Positions 35,653-45,260 of a stretch of 64,000 nucleotides of DNA are shown piece by piece. The stretch comes from Thiorhodovibrio litoralis. Lineage in GTDB: Bacteria; Pseudomonadota; Gammaproteobacteria; Chromatiales; Chromatiaceae. Each line of letters starts with the position of its first letter. The first letter of the stretch is position 1. The notes beneath the pieces were generated by a model that was given only the letters and a program-made list of their open reading frames with translations, made no database searches and was not told the DNA's origin. Location of the stretch: the NCBI RefSeq assembly GCF_033954455.1, contig NZ_CP121473.1, forward strand, positions 3,210,501 through 3,274,500. The letters are read 5' to 3'. The position numbers and the translations under genes were made by a program.

Positions 35653-37206
35653 ATGGCACCATTAGATCGCTCGAGCAGTTCCGGGCGCGCACTTCCGGCA
35701 ACGCTTAACGCCTGGACGAATTTCCTCACCGACACCGAGCTGCCGGCGTTCGCGCGCACGGTCAGCGAAGTCACGCGGATAGCCGGCGACCCGGAAGCCA
35801 GCGCCTACAAGCTGGCCAGCGCCATCACCAAGGATGCCGCCATGGCTGCCCGGCTTGTCAAGCTGGCCAACAGTCCGCTGTTTCCGAGCAGCCACGGCAA
35901 TATACAGACCGTCGACCGCGGTGTTGTGCTGCTCGGCTTCGATGCGGTGCGCGATCTTGCAGTATCACTCAGCGTCATCGAGCAGGTGATTCGTGGACAG
36001 AGCCGCGATGCCCTGCTTGAGGAAATGGCGCTGGCGTTTCATACCGCCACACAATCCCAGACCCTTGCCCGTTTGGCGCAGGACAAGGAATCCGCAGAGA
36101 TCTTCGTGGCCGGTCTTCTCTACAGGATCGGCGTTCTCGCGGTGCTTTCCAGCCCGGACCCGAGAGTCGAGGACTACCTGGCTGAAAAAGCCGATTTTGA
36201 TCCCAACGAAGCGGTCCAAATCGCGCGCATGGAGAAGCGCGTCTTTGGCTGTGATATGACCCAACTCTCGCGCCGCCTGGCGCAGCACTGGTCGCTCGGT
36301 CAGGTTCTGCAAGAAGCACTGGCGCCCGACCCAAGCCAGGCTGGCGAGCGCATAGCCGCGGGTCGGCGCATCGCCGAAGTAGCCATGCGCCGCGGCTGGG
36401 AGTCGAAGGAAGCCAATGAGCTGCTGTCGCGAGTCGCGCGCAAAATCGGACTCAAGCTCAGCGACATTCGCGAGAAAGTACACGAGAGTTCCGAGGTCGC
36501 ACGCGAAATGGCAGCGCAGTTCGGCGCAACCAAAGTCGCCCCACTAATTCCGCAAACCGCGCAGGGGATAGCCAAGAGCAAACAGGCTGAGTCCGCTGCC
36601 CGCGATGGCAGGGGAACCGCAGGTAGTGCTAACACCGATGCTGCGGAGACGGAAGGGGATGCGGGGACTGACGGCCGATTCCTGCGCCCTGACCCGTTGC
36701 TGCAACTGCAGATGCTCGGGCGTATGGCGGAGCTCCTTAACGGAAAGCCGGATCTGAACCGCCTAGTCCATACCGCAGTCGAGGGCGTTCATCGCGGCAT
36801 TGGCATGGACCGGACCGTCTTTGCGCTCCTAACCGGCAAGCAGGATGCGGTTGCCGCCAAGTTTGTACTCACGGAAATTGAGGAGCGTCTTCAGGCAAGC
36901 TTTCGCTTCAGTCTGCGACCCGAGGTCAACCCCTTGCTGGCCGCTGTGATCGGGCAGCGCAAGGCGTTCTGGGTGCGCAAGGACTCGCCGCCCGATGAGC
37001 GCAAACTGGTTCGCGGCCCTTTTGCTCAATTCGTCGCCAAAGAAGATTTTGTGATCCATCCCGTCTTGTTCGGCGACAAATGCATTGGCTTTCTGTATGC
37101 CGATCGTGCTAACTCGCATCGCCCGATCGAATCATCGGACGAAGCCAGCTTTCGGCAGTTCATCCAGCAACTGACTCTCGGTCTGCGCTTGCTTGGAGTG
37201 CGTTGA
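35653..37206 (+). CDS. HDOD-domain signalling protein with GAF-like C-terminus
   Basis: 517 aa. Residues about 15-230 are an HDOD domain (LPAFARTVSEVTRIAGDPEA, AAMAARLVKLANSPLFPSSH, TVDRGVVLLGFDAVRDLAVS, FVAGLLYRIGVLAVL), an HD-like fold without the full metal-binding set. A low-complexity linker follows at about 310-345. The last 170 residues look like a GAF sensor domain (LNRLVHTAVEGVHRGIGMDR, FVIHPVLFGDKCIGFLYADR). Such proteins relay signals to cyclic-di-GMP or chemotaxis circuits; the partner here is unknown. The ATG at 35653 has a weak RBS. The frame is open upstream, and on removing the MITE it would extend to about 35323, so the N-terminus may have been shortened by the insertion. Confidence 0.75.
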   Translation: MAPLDRSSSSGRALPATLNAWTNFLTDTELPAFARTVSEVTRIAGDPEASAYKLASAITKDAAMAARLVKLANSPLFPSSHGNIQTVDRGVVLLGFDAVRDLAVSLSVIEQVIRGQSRDALLEEMALAFHTATQSQTLARLAQDKESAEIFVAGLLYRIGVLAVLSSPDPRVEDYLAEKADFDPNEAVQIARMEKRVFGCDMTQLSRRLAQHWSLGQVLQEALAPDPSQAGERIAAGRRIAEVAMRRGWESKEANELLSRVARKIGLKLSDIREKVHESSEVAREMAAQFGATKVAPLIPQTAQGIAKSKQAESAARDGRGTAGSANTDAAETEGDAGTDGRFLRPDPLLQLQMLGRMAELLNGKPDLNRLVHTAVEGVHRGIGMDRTVFALLTGKQDAVAAKFVLTEIEERLQASFRFSLRPEVNPLLAAVIGQRKAFWVRKDSPPDERKLVRGPFAQFVAKEDFVIHPVLFGDKCIGFLYADRANSHRPIESSDEASFRQFIQQLTLGLRLLGVR

Positions 37207-37766
37207 GGTTTCCCGTATCGCGAAGGCACTGCAGGACGAAATTTTTCAACGACTCCTCATGGGTTCCGGCTGATTGGCGCAGAACAGAGCCAACGCGATG
37301 GCATCCTGTTCGTGCGCGAGTGCATGTCACTCCGAGCTTGAACAGCGGATGACCCGAGCGTAATAGACCCGAGTTGATCCTGTTCTCTGAGGTAACGATG
37401 GTCGGTGCGACGTCATGTCGAAGTCTGTCAGTGCAATCTGAAGGTGATGTCCTTTTAGACCCGATTGGAGGTCGCAACACCGAACACACTAAGGATTGAC
37501 CTGCCGGTCGCGGGCTTCCCAAACGCTGCCGAGTTGTCGGCCAATTTTGATAAGGAGGTGCGTTTCCTGCTTATCATCGAACTGTGTTAGTAGTAGTGCC
37601 GCATTTCTGCGGATAATGGGCGATTAGGCTTTCATCGCTGCCGGTGGGAGCCGAAGGGGCAAGGTCTGTTCATGGCCGGAAAGCGCCCGAGAAAAGGGCG
37701 ACACCAGACCGGTAACTCCGCCCACTAGCTCGGCCGGAGAGCGGTCAATGCTCCCGGCCGAGACGC
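37207..37766. other. No gene seen
   Basis: 560 bp between the HDOD gene and the integrase remnant. No frame with family resemblance and no RNA gene was recognised. GC-rich inverted stretches near 37660-37760 may be remnants of a mobile-element end. Confidence 0.4.
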
Positions 37767-38402
37767 TCAGGCTTCGATATGCTCAGCGATCTCCAGAGCA
37801 TCGTCGACCTCAATGCCAAGATAGCGAACCGTGCTTTCCAACTTCGTGTGCCCAAGCAAGAGCTAAACGGCGCGGAGGTTCTTGGTGCGGCGATAGATCA
37901 GCGTCGCCTTGGTTCGGCGCAAGGAATGGGTGCCGTAGTAGGCGGGCTCGAGTCCGATGAGCGCAACCCAGCGTTGCACAATCCGAGCATACTGGCGTGT
38001 CGAGAGATGTTGGGATTTGCGACTTCGACTCGGGAACAAGAAGCTCCCGGCAGCAAGGTGCTTCGCGTCGATCCAGGCGCGCACTGCCTCGCGAGTCTGC
38101 TCGGTCAACTCGAACCGCACTGGCCGGCCGGTCTTTTGTTGGATAACACTCGCGCGCGGCAGGATTTGGTTTCCATGCGCGATATCTTGAACGCGCAGGC
38201 TGACTAGGTCGCACCCGCGCAGCTTGCTGTCAATGGCCAAGTCGAATAAGGCAAGGTCGCGCAACCGCTTGGCCAACTGCAGGCGAATGCGGATCGCCCA
38301 GATTTCCTGGAGCTTCAGTGGCGGTTTTTGACCGATCAGTTTGCCTTTGTTCCAAGGCACGTGGCCAGCAGGATGCGTGCTTTCATTTTTGGTTGTCGAC
38401 AT
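37767..38402 (-). pseudogene. Tyrosine recombinase broken by one amber codon
   Basis: About 211 codons. The catalytic Arg lies in SKLRGCDLVSLRVQDI, H-x-x-R is HSLRRTKATLIYR, and the last motifs are LLLGHTKLESTVRYLGIEVD, which hold the second His and the nucleophilic Tyr. A TAG at 37863-37865 falls in NLRAV*LLLGH, where relatives of this type usually have Gln, so a CAG-to-TAG change is likely. The frame is otherwise clean to the natural stop. The protein made would lack the nucleophile. Confidence 0.8.
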
Positions 38403-38877
38403 CGACTGTTCCCTCCTGGGGGTTGAGGAAACAGCAGTATCTTAACTTTCCTGGCTGGGTGCGCTTATCGACCCATAGCAGACCGTCACAGAGGGACGCG
38501 CCTGGTTGGCGAGTTGTTTCGGCGCTTTGTGCAGACGAACCAGCGCCTGCAATTGGTGAACCTCTCGATCGGTGATGTAGAGTGGCTCTAGTGTTCGGAG
38601 TATCATCCTCGGTGATTTGCTTCATCATGCAAGAAATACCAGATGATAATGTATCGTTGACAGTTCACAAGATGCATCAGGGCTTTCATACGAGATCACT
38701 AGTCCGAGCCAGCGAAAAATTGACACTAAAGCGCCATTTCTTAATGCTGTTTTCAGAATCAGGAAACCTTTCTAGCCAGAGATATCAACAATCACAGTCT
38801 TGAACATCAATAGGTCGAAAACCCTCGATTTAGATCTGCATCAGAGTATTTAGACCCTGAATTTCCATATCCAAGGT
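38403..38877. other. No gene seen
   Basis: 475 bp between the integrase and the IS200-like element. AT-richer than the surroundings from about 38600. No supported coding frame. Confidence 0.4.
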
Positions 38878-39475
38878 TTAAACCCCCGCCTTTCAGGCGG
38901 GCAGATTTCATCTCAAGCCCTCTGGCTGGTAGGTTGGCAGGGAGTCAGCCGCAGAGGGAGGGACGATGGATTACCGTCATGGCAGTCACACGGTTTACAA
39001 GATTGAGTACCATTTTGTTTGGGTGACGAAATATCGTTACAAGGTGCTGCGTGGAGACGTTGGGCATCGTGTCCGCGAGCTTGTTCGTCAAACCTGCGAG
39101 GCGTTTGAGATTCGGATCATGAAAGGTGTGGTGAGTCAGGATCATGTCCATATTTTGGTCTCAGCGCCACCGGAATTAGCGCCTAGCGAAATCATGCGTC
39201 GGATCAAGGGCAGGTCGTCGAACAAATTGTTTGAGGAATTTCCGGCATTGAAGAAGCGCTATTGGGGCCGTCACTTTTGGGCGCATGGATACTTTTGTGC
39301 CACGGTTGGAGAGATGACCGAGGAGATGATTAAGGAGTATCTTGAGCACCATTTTGAGCCAAAGCCAGCACCGGATTTTCGGGTTGAGCCCTAACGACGC
39401 GTCGTTCAGTCGACGCGTATCCGGACTTTCAGTCCGTTATTTTAACCCACCGGCTTTCAGCCGGTGGTTGTTAAG
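38878..39475 (+). mobile_element. IS200/IS605-type element, tnpA only
   Basis: Single tnpA gene bordered by hairpins instead of inverted repeats, as in this family: CCCGCCTTTCAGGCGGG near 38888 on the left and CCACCGGCTTTCAGCCGGTGG near 39450 on the right. Both have the loop TTTCA. A second pair of palindromes (ACGCGTCG...CGACGCGT, GGACTTTCAGTCC) follows the gene. Exact ends are not fixed because such elements make no duplication. Confidence 0.75.
38966..39394 (+). CDS. tnpA: IS200/IS605 transposase TnpA (Y1 HUH)
   Basis: 142 aa, full length for the family. The start MDYRHGSHTVYKIEYHFVWV is typical. HUH metal-binding motif HVHILV is in SQDHVHILVSAPPELA, and the catalytic Tyr is in MIKEYLEHHF. 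It moves single-stranded DNA by a nick-and-join mechanism with hairpin recognition. No tnpB accompanies it. It looks intact. Confidence 0.9.
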   Translation: MDYRHGSHTVYKIEYHFVWVTKYRYKVLRGDVGHRVRELVRQTCEAFEIRIMKGVVSQDHVHILVSAPPELAPSEIMRRIKGRSSNKLFEEFPALKKRYWGRHFWAHGYFCATVGEMTEEMIKEYLEHHFEPKPAPDFRVEP

Positions 39476-39537
39476 TTCAATAGCTTCATGAAACCAATTA
39501 ATTTGAGCTAGAACGATCATCTCCACGATGATCAAGG

Positions 39538-40392
39538 TCATTTTGTCACAGCTTTCAATCCATCTGGGCCGAAGGTGTAACATTTTTCACTAGAGAACAC
39601 GTCTTCAGCTGCCTTAATATGCGAAAAAGGATTAATTTCCATATACTGAAAATCCTGCCACTGTTTTTTGAAATAAATATCTGCATTTATGCAGATTTTC
39701 GGCCTATCGCATAGATCTTGTTCGCATTTTGGAACCCATGCGGTCATCGTCGGCTCCCATAAAAAGACTGATTTTACAGCTTCGGCAAACTTTGGGTAAA
39801 TAGTCCAGAAGAAATTCGGTTTTATAAACTCGGCAACCCATTCCATATGACTTTTGATATCATTCGTTTTACTGAGATCATACGCTACATCCTCGTATTT
39901 ATAAGTCTTCGAGTATGAGGCTTCGCCCCCCCCAGGTTTAATCCGATCGTAAAGGTTGCGGTATGTTCTTGGTTCTTGACCCTAGGCAGCCATTCGTCCA
40001 ATGTTGCACCGGAAAGTTGAGCCGCAAAGTCATAACGGTCGGTCCACCACCCACAATGATATTCACTGCCTTTGCTTTTGCACCCTATATATTTCGGCGT
40101 GGATGTCAAGCGAAAATCAAAGCGATACCAGTCTTTTTTAACTTGTGTTTCAGAGGTGAGCTTATAAAGCTCAATACTCCAGCGACCTCCATTGTCTTCA
40201 ACGGTTGGGAAGCGGGTGTCGTCTTGATCGAGTTGTTGCCATCCGCTTCCACTTGCCGCGCGGCCAATTACAACAGCACCCATCTCTTTTACATCGACGT
40301 CAATCTCATCCGCCCAATCAATCGTCGCCTGCAGGATCTGTTCAAGGGGTCGGCCATTTACCGGTAGAAGTAGCTCCTCCCCACGATATAGG
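39538..40392 (-). pseudogene. Secreted hypothetical protein, C-terminal part
   Basis: Continues the gene of 40541-41038. Removing the MITE and one duplication joins MYYLLYR to GEELLLPVNGRPLEQILQAT in frame. It runs to TFTIGLNLGG, then breaks at a run of eight G on the coding strand (about 39928-39935). In the next frame it goes on as EASYSKTYKYEDVAYDLSKT and FIKPNFFWTIYPKFAEAVKS to a stop at 39538. One more G would restore a single frame. I do not recognise the protein. Confidence 0.7.
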
Positions 40393-40540
40393 CATACGAT
40401 TACCCATAAGTCGATGATGTCTTCAAGATCAAAGGTTTACGAGGGCGCGTTTCAGGCCGTGTCGCTAAGATGCGCTAAGCTGGAACAAGCACTTACGCCG
40501 CATTGCAACCTTAGCTGCCGGACTTATGGGTAATGGTATG
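40393..40540. mobile_element. 148-bp MITE, family A, copy 2
   Basis: Ends CATACGATTACCCATAAGTC and CATACCATTACCCATAAGTC are near-perfect inverted repeats. The 10-bp duplication is ACGATATAGG (40383-40392 and 40541-40550). Same length as the element at 35396. The right end shares its first 16 bases with the IS4-like element at 12267. It splits the secreted-protein gene. Confidence 0.9.
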
Positions 40541-41038
40541 ACGATATAGGAGGTAGTACATCGGGCCTTCATACTCATAAGCATTGAATACAATAATGCT
40601 TTCATCCATGCCAAGAACATCGCGGAGTACTGTACCATCGGTGGTTTTGACACTAACTAAGGCGCCGGCATTGAAAAGAGTTTCTAATGCAAGTAAGTCC
40701 ACGCTGCCAAGCTCGCTAATTACTCTGTTACTCGTGAAATGCAGAGTTAACTTTGCGTTGCCAGTTCTGAGGTCTTCCAAGGAATCATGATAGGCGGTTT
40801 CTACTTTGGCAAGAGTGGTATACGTTTCACTTGAATCCCACCACTGCCCATCAGAAAAGAGTTTGATTAGCTTCGCGTCATTATAACGCCTTAATAAGCT
40901 AGGGGATACGATAATAAGGTCGTAAGGCTTTGCATCTGAATCTACTTCCTCGTAGGAAACCTCAGCGCATACGTTGAGCGGTGCCGCGATTAGAAGGACT
41001 GCCATCACTACAAATAGCATGCGAATTAAAGCTTTCAC
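40541..41038 (-). pseudogene. Secreted hypothetical protein, N-terminal part
   Basis: Starts MKALIRMLFVVMAVLLIAAP, a signal peptide ending near NVCAE, followed by KPYDLIIVSPSLLRRYNDAK and TLFNAGALVSVKTTDGTVLR. The normal protein would continue past the MITE at 40393-40540. With the MITE present, the frame reads through its end and stops after HTITHKSGS. The function is unknown; export to the periplasm or beyond is expected. Confidence 0.7.
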
Positions 41039-41677
41039 TAGCGGGTCTCCTCAAAATTTTTTCTGATCCCATCATGTGACTATTCACAAGCAGTATCGAC
41101 ATTTATGGGGCGCAATGTGCTAGGCATCGGCTTGTCACATTGAGCAGGTGTCATTCTTCTTGAGTATAGCAGTCAGCAACGACATTTTCTGTGACTTAAA
41201 GTCCGCACCTGGCCGGCAAGCGCCCTGGGAAGGAGTCGCCGCGCATCCAGAAAAAGCGCAAGCGCCGCCTTTTGCCGCTAGGGACGGTTGCCGACCCGAA
41301 CCGGTCATTGGCTCTGTGAAAGCAGACGGTGGCAGGATATCCCAAAGCAGACATAACGCCAGCTGCGATGTCGGGCTGCCAATGTGGTCGGTAATTACGA
41401 AAACTGGCATCGGGGCGAACGCAGGCCCCTCGGTGGCAGAAGCCCCTTGCATGGATCAGCGCAAAGGCAAGCCCGTCTTACCAGGACTACCTGATCCCAT
41501 TCCATTCCATCCCGCCCCAGGCCCTAGCCATTTCGCGCAAACCCGCACCAAAATGGCGGTTTTAAACAGTTCGAGCTCGGCTGGGACTGCGGGAGCCTCG
41601 GCAGTCTTGGCTCTTGGCGCAGGTTTATCCAATTGGGCGCATGCAGGCACAGCCACCCGTCGCACTCGGGCACGACA
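41039..41677. other. No gene seen
   Basis: About 640 bp with no frame I can support. The part 41206-41305 resembles 34404-34501. Confidence 0.35.
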
Positions 41678-41710
41678 CAAAAAAGCCCCCGAGGGCGAAC
41701 CCCGGGGGCT
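41678..41710 (-). terminator. Rho-independent terminator (second)
   Basis: On the minus strand, AGCCCCCGGGG, a short loop and CTCGGGGGCT form a strong stem followed by TTTTTT. It lies 70 bases past the first terminator of the repeat-protein gene and acts as a backup or ends a small transcript. Confidence 0.7.
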
Positions 41711-41779
41711 GGAAAGTGAAAGCCGGCGGTCTGGTAGGATCGGGAGAGCAATTCAGTAAGCTCTCCTCGGAACTCCAAA

Positions 41780-41812
41780 GAAAAACCCCGCCTCCTTGTG
41801 AGAGGCGGGGTT
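41780..41812 (-). terminator. Rho-independent terminator of the repeat-protein gene
   Basis: On the minus strand, AACCCCGCCTC, a loop and GAGGCGGGGTT are followed by TTT. It stands 25 bases after the TAA at 41837, the natural stop of the interrupted gene, which supports the placement of that gene's end here. Confidence 0.85.
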
Positions 41813-41836
41813 CGATGGGGTTACCTCTTGTGGAGG

Positions 41837-41900
41837 TTAGGGCTTGGACTGGAAATTAATTCGAGCCGGAGAGTAAGCCGGGAACTTGTCCGCGTTTAGC
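41837..41900 (-). pseudogene. Repeat-rich exported protein, last 20 codons
   Basis: Reads LNADKFPAYSPARINFQSKP and TAA. It joins GHAQGDIAVRLVG (end of 45977-47558) in frame when transposon copy 3 is removed. The tail of the gene is therefore here, ahead of its terminator, about 12 kb from its start. Confidence 0.75.
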
Positions 41901-42052
41901 TGAGCGTAATCACGATAATTGCGGGACCCATTTCCAAGCCATTTGAAGGACATGGAATGCGTGTGGGATCACGGGGGCCGTTACTGGCCGACAGCGGGAA
42001 GCCGGAATCGTGAACCACGCTCCCCCCCTGAGGGGGGAGAGACGCAGCGGGT

Positions 42053-42862
42053 TCAGTTGCCTCTAGCGCTCTGGCGAATGGCGCGAGCGAGGGTGTAGCG
42101 GGCATAGCGCTCGGCATCGGCTCCGCGACGCGGGGACGCGCGCTCGAGCAAGCGTTGGTAGACCGTGGTCGGTGCAAGGCCGGCCTCAAGAGCGCCGCAG
42201 ACCCAGCCCCATTCGCGGGCAGATTCGGACGGATCACCGGTGGATAAGCGCGCCCGTGGAGCGCAGTTGACGACCGGCGGCGGAGCCGGAGCCATCGTTG
42301 GCAAGGCCGGAGTTGGATCCCAGACGCGCTCCTGCGGGCTTGGTCGCCGAAGGACATTGACCCACTCCCCGCCACGCTTGGCATTCTTCATCCCGGCGAG
42401 CCGACCGAGGTGCTCACCGGAGACCGAGCCCGGATCGGCGCCAACGCGCGGGATCAGCCAACGCTGCACATCACAGCGCTGCGCCTCATCGAGCGCGCGG
42501 GTCAGCCGTAGCCACAGGTGGCAGCCCCCGAGCGTCGAAGTCTGCACCACCAGGGCCGCATAGTGCCGAGCGATGCGCTGCGCCATCGGCCGTGCGACAT
42601 CATCGAGAAACACCATTGGCCAGGGATAGCCGCGGGCTGGACGGATATAAATATCGGCCTGTTGGACATTGCGCGCTCTGGCCAGCCCCAACGGAAGCTG
42701 ATCCAAAGAGCGATCATGGAACCACAGCATCGTCGCCTTGGCGGTGCGCACCGCCAAATCGGCACGCACGATGCCAGCGTCGTGCCATGCCTCAAGCATC
42801 ACGGCGGTGTGTCTTGCCGCTGTCATGGCCTGGTGCGGGCGCTCAGCGCTCAAGCGGCTCAT
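42053..42862 (-). CDS. Archaeo-eukaryotic-type primase (PrimPol), copy 3
   Basis: Same 269-aa protein. The silent-site pattern at the 3' end follows copy 1. Confidence 0.8.
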   Translation of the reverse strand: MSRLSAERPHQAMTAARHTAVMLEAWHDAGIVRADLAVRTAKATMLWFHDRSLDQLPLGLARARNVQQADIYIRPARGYPWPMVFLDDVARPMAQRIARHYAALVVQTSTLGGCHLWLRLTRALDEAQRCDVQRWLIPRVGADPGSVSGEHLGRLAGMKNAKRGGEWVNVLRRPSPQERVWDPTPALPTMAPAPPPVVNCAPRARLSTGDPSESAREWGWVCGALEAGLAPTTVYQRLLERASPRRGADAERYARYTLARAIRQSARGN

Positions 42863-43713
42863 CAGGCGCCCGCCCTGGCACTCGGGCGTTGGCGGGCGTT
42901 GCCCGCCGCTGAACCAAACACCTCAAGGTAGAGTTGTTCATCGAGCTGCGCGCGTTCGAGCCGAGCAGCCTGCGCCAGCAATTCTGCCGCCATGGTCGTG
43001 AGCACGCGATAATTGCCCAACGCATGCTCAGCGAGCGTCTTCATCAGCCCTGCGCTCATCAGACTCGCATTGCCGGCACTGTGTTGTAAATGCTCCAGGC
43101 AGGCGACCAGCGCCTCGCGACTGGCATACTCCATACTCAGGCGCGTACGGATACGACTGCCCAGCGGCAGCAACTCCTCACGGCGCAGCTTGGTCGCCAG
43201 GCGGCCATCGCCGGCCAGGATCACGCTCAACAACGTGCGCGAATCGAACTGCATGGAGGTCAGCAGACGCAGCTCATTGAGCACCGTCGGATGCATCTCC
43301 TGCGCCTCGTCGATGAGCAACACCGGGCGCAACAGCGTCGTCTCCAGATGCGCCAGCCAGCGCTCGCGCAGGATCTTGAAGCCACCCCAGCGGTTATGGG
43401 GCTTGAGGTCAACGGCGAACAGATCGCCCATCTCGCGGTAGAAGTCCGCCACCTTCGAGCTGGGATGCGTGAGCGCCCCAACGCTGATATCGGGCAGCTG
43501 GCGCAGACGCTCATCGAGCAGGCGCAGTACCGCACTCTTGCCGGTACCCGGATCACCTTGAATGAGCGCAAAACCGCCTTCGCGGATCAGGCTCTGCTCG
43601 ATGCGCCAGCAAAACTGCTCCACCGGCGCGCTGCGATGCAGTGCCGCCGTCGGCAGCTCCGGGGAGAACGGATTGAACTTCAGTCCATAGAGGGCCAGCA
43701 GGGTCTTGTTCAT
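42862..43713 (-). CDS. ExeA/TnsC-like AAA ATPase, copy 3
   Basis: Same 283-aa ATPase, intact, with overlapping gene ends as in copy 1. Confidence 0.85.
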   Translation of the reverse strand: MNKTLLALYGLKFNPFSPELPTAALHRSAPVEQFCWRIEQSLIREGGFALIQGDPGTGKSAVLRLLDERLRQLPDISVGALTHPSSKVADFYREMGDLFAVDLKPHNRWGGFKILRERWLAHLETTLLRPVLLIDEAQEMHPTVLNELRLLTSMQFDSRTLLSVILAGDGRLATKLRREELLPLGSRIRTRLSMEYASREALVACLEHLQHSAGNASLMSAGLMKTLAEHALGNYRVLTTMAAELLAQAARLERAQLDEQLYLEVFGSAAGNARQRPSARAGA

Positions 43714-45167
43714 CGACTGGATTCCAGGTCATCGTGTTTTGGCAGATAGGCCGGCGGCAGACCGGTGGCGGCATACTCGGCGAGCAAGTCGCGCAGCAAC
43801 GGTGGCAGCGTCGTGGCGCGTTGTGATGGCGGTGGCGGTGCGCCGGCGGGCTCAAGGCGCCGACGCTGCCCGGAGGCATTGGCGGCTTTATCGAGGGGAT
43901 AGAGGCGGCAGAGGATGGCGCCCGAGTGGGGATCAACCACGTCCACAGCACTCAGATCCCAGCGGGCATAAGCGATATGCAGTTGCTCAAGGTGACGCAA
44001 GCGCGCCGGCACCTCGAAGCGCTTGCCCGCCAGGCTGAGCGTCCCATCGCTGCGGCGCTGACGGCGTTGGACGCGACAACGAAAAGCGGCGCGGACCTGC
44101 TCGCTGTCCGGACAGGGGCGCCCCACGTTGGGCGCATCGAGAAGACGCGCAAGCGGCGTGGCGGCGGTCTCACTGTGGACCTTGCGGTGGTACTCCTGCT
44201 CCACCCACGCCTGAGTGAGGGTGTTGAGCTGAGGCAGACTCAGCTCCGCGATGTCCTTGAGCATCGCCATCAGGCGGCCTTCCAGCGTGGCCCAGAAGCG
44301 CTCCTGCTTGGCGTTCTGATACGGGCTGTACGGCAGGGTCGGCTCATGGAGGATGCCCAGGGCGTGCAATCCGGCGGTGAACTCCTCGGCCTGCATTGCC
44401 GCGCCGTTATCGCTCATCAAGGCGCGCGGCAGCCCGCGCTTGTGCAACGCCTGCCCCAGGCCATGGACCAAGGTCTCGGTGGTCTCATCGAGGTACCACT
44501 GCAGATGGCAGATCAGGCGGGAGTGATCGTCAATGACCGCCAGCAGCAGGGGCTTGACCCAGACGCCACCCCGGGTGAGGACGTTGCGCGAGCCATGATG
44601 AAAGTCCAGATGCCACAAGGCATGGACATACTGGGCTTCATAGCTGCGCACCTCGCAGGCCTCCAGGCGCCGCGCGGCCTGTTCAGCGCCCGGCGTCTTG
44701 CGCGCCGGGACACGCCGGCGGTGCAAGCCCGCGCGCTTCATGAAGCGGCGCACGGTGGCATAGGAGGGCAGCGGCCCCAGGGTCTGATCGCCCGCGCACA
44801 AGGCGGCGAGGTTGTCGTAATGCAGCTGCACCGTCCAACCGGGGTAGTCGCGGTACTGGGCTTGCACCGCATCCATCAGGCGCGGACTCAGCGCGCGCTG
44901 CTCCCCGGCATCGCTGCGCCGGCGCGGGCGCAGTGCCGCCACCGGGTCTTGGGCATCGCGTGCGAGGTAATACCAACGCTCCAAGGTGCCAAAGCTAAAA
45001 CTGACCGCCCGCCCAGTCACCGGATGGCGCCATGACTTGGCCGCTAGCGCCTTCAGCCGCGCGCCCAGCGCGTTCGCCGGCGCAGGATCAGCCAATAAAG
45101 GACCAATAATGGCAAAGCGCAACCGCGCCCAACCATCGGGATCACCGAGGCCGTTGTCATCGGACAT
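43710..45167 (-). CDS. DDE transposase, copy 3
   Basis: 485 aa, identical to copy 4. Compared with copy 1 it has Asn195 and QVRAAF. Asp188, Asp253 and Glu289 are intact. Confidence 0.9.
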   Translation of the reverse strand: MSDDNGLGDPDGWARLRFAIIGPLLADPAPANALGARLKALAAKSWRHPVTGRAVSFSFGTLERWYYLARDAQDPVAALRPRRRSDAGEQRALSPRLMDAVQAQYRDYPGWTVQLHYDNLAALCAGDQTLGPLPSYATVRRFMKRAGLHRRRVPARKTPGAEQAARRLEACEVRSYEAQYVHALWHLDFHHGSRNVLTRGGVWVKPLLLAVIDDHSRLICHLQWYLDETTETLVHGLGQALHKRGLPRALMSDNGAAMQAEEFTAGLHALGILHEPTLPYSPYQNAKQERFWATLEGRLMAMLKDIAELSLPQLNTLTQAWVEQEYHRKVHSETAATPLARLLDAPNVGRPCPDSEQVRAAFRCRVQRRQRRSDGTLSLAGKRFEVPARLRHLEQLHIAYARWDLSAVDVVDPHSGAILCRLYPLDKAANASGQRRRLEPAGAPPPPSQRATTLPPLLRDLLAEYAATGLPPAYLPKHDDLESSR

Positions 45168-45260
45168 TCGTCTTCACCTCCCAGTTGTTTCACACATCAC
45201 CGGGAGTCTAGAAGGCGCCGCCCAGCGGCGCGATGAGGTCTTCTGCGGGTTGGCGTTGCC

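Noticed and set aside
41148-41759. 203-codon plus-strand frame
   Set aside because: It runs through a transcription terminator and shows no domain; the bias is explained by GC content.
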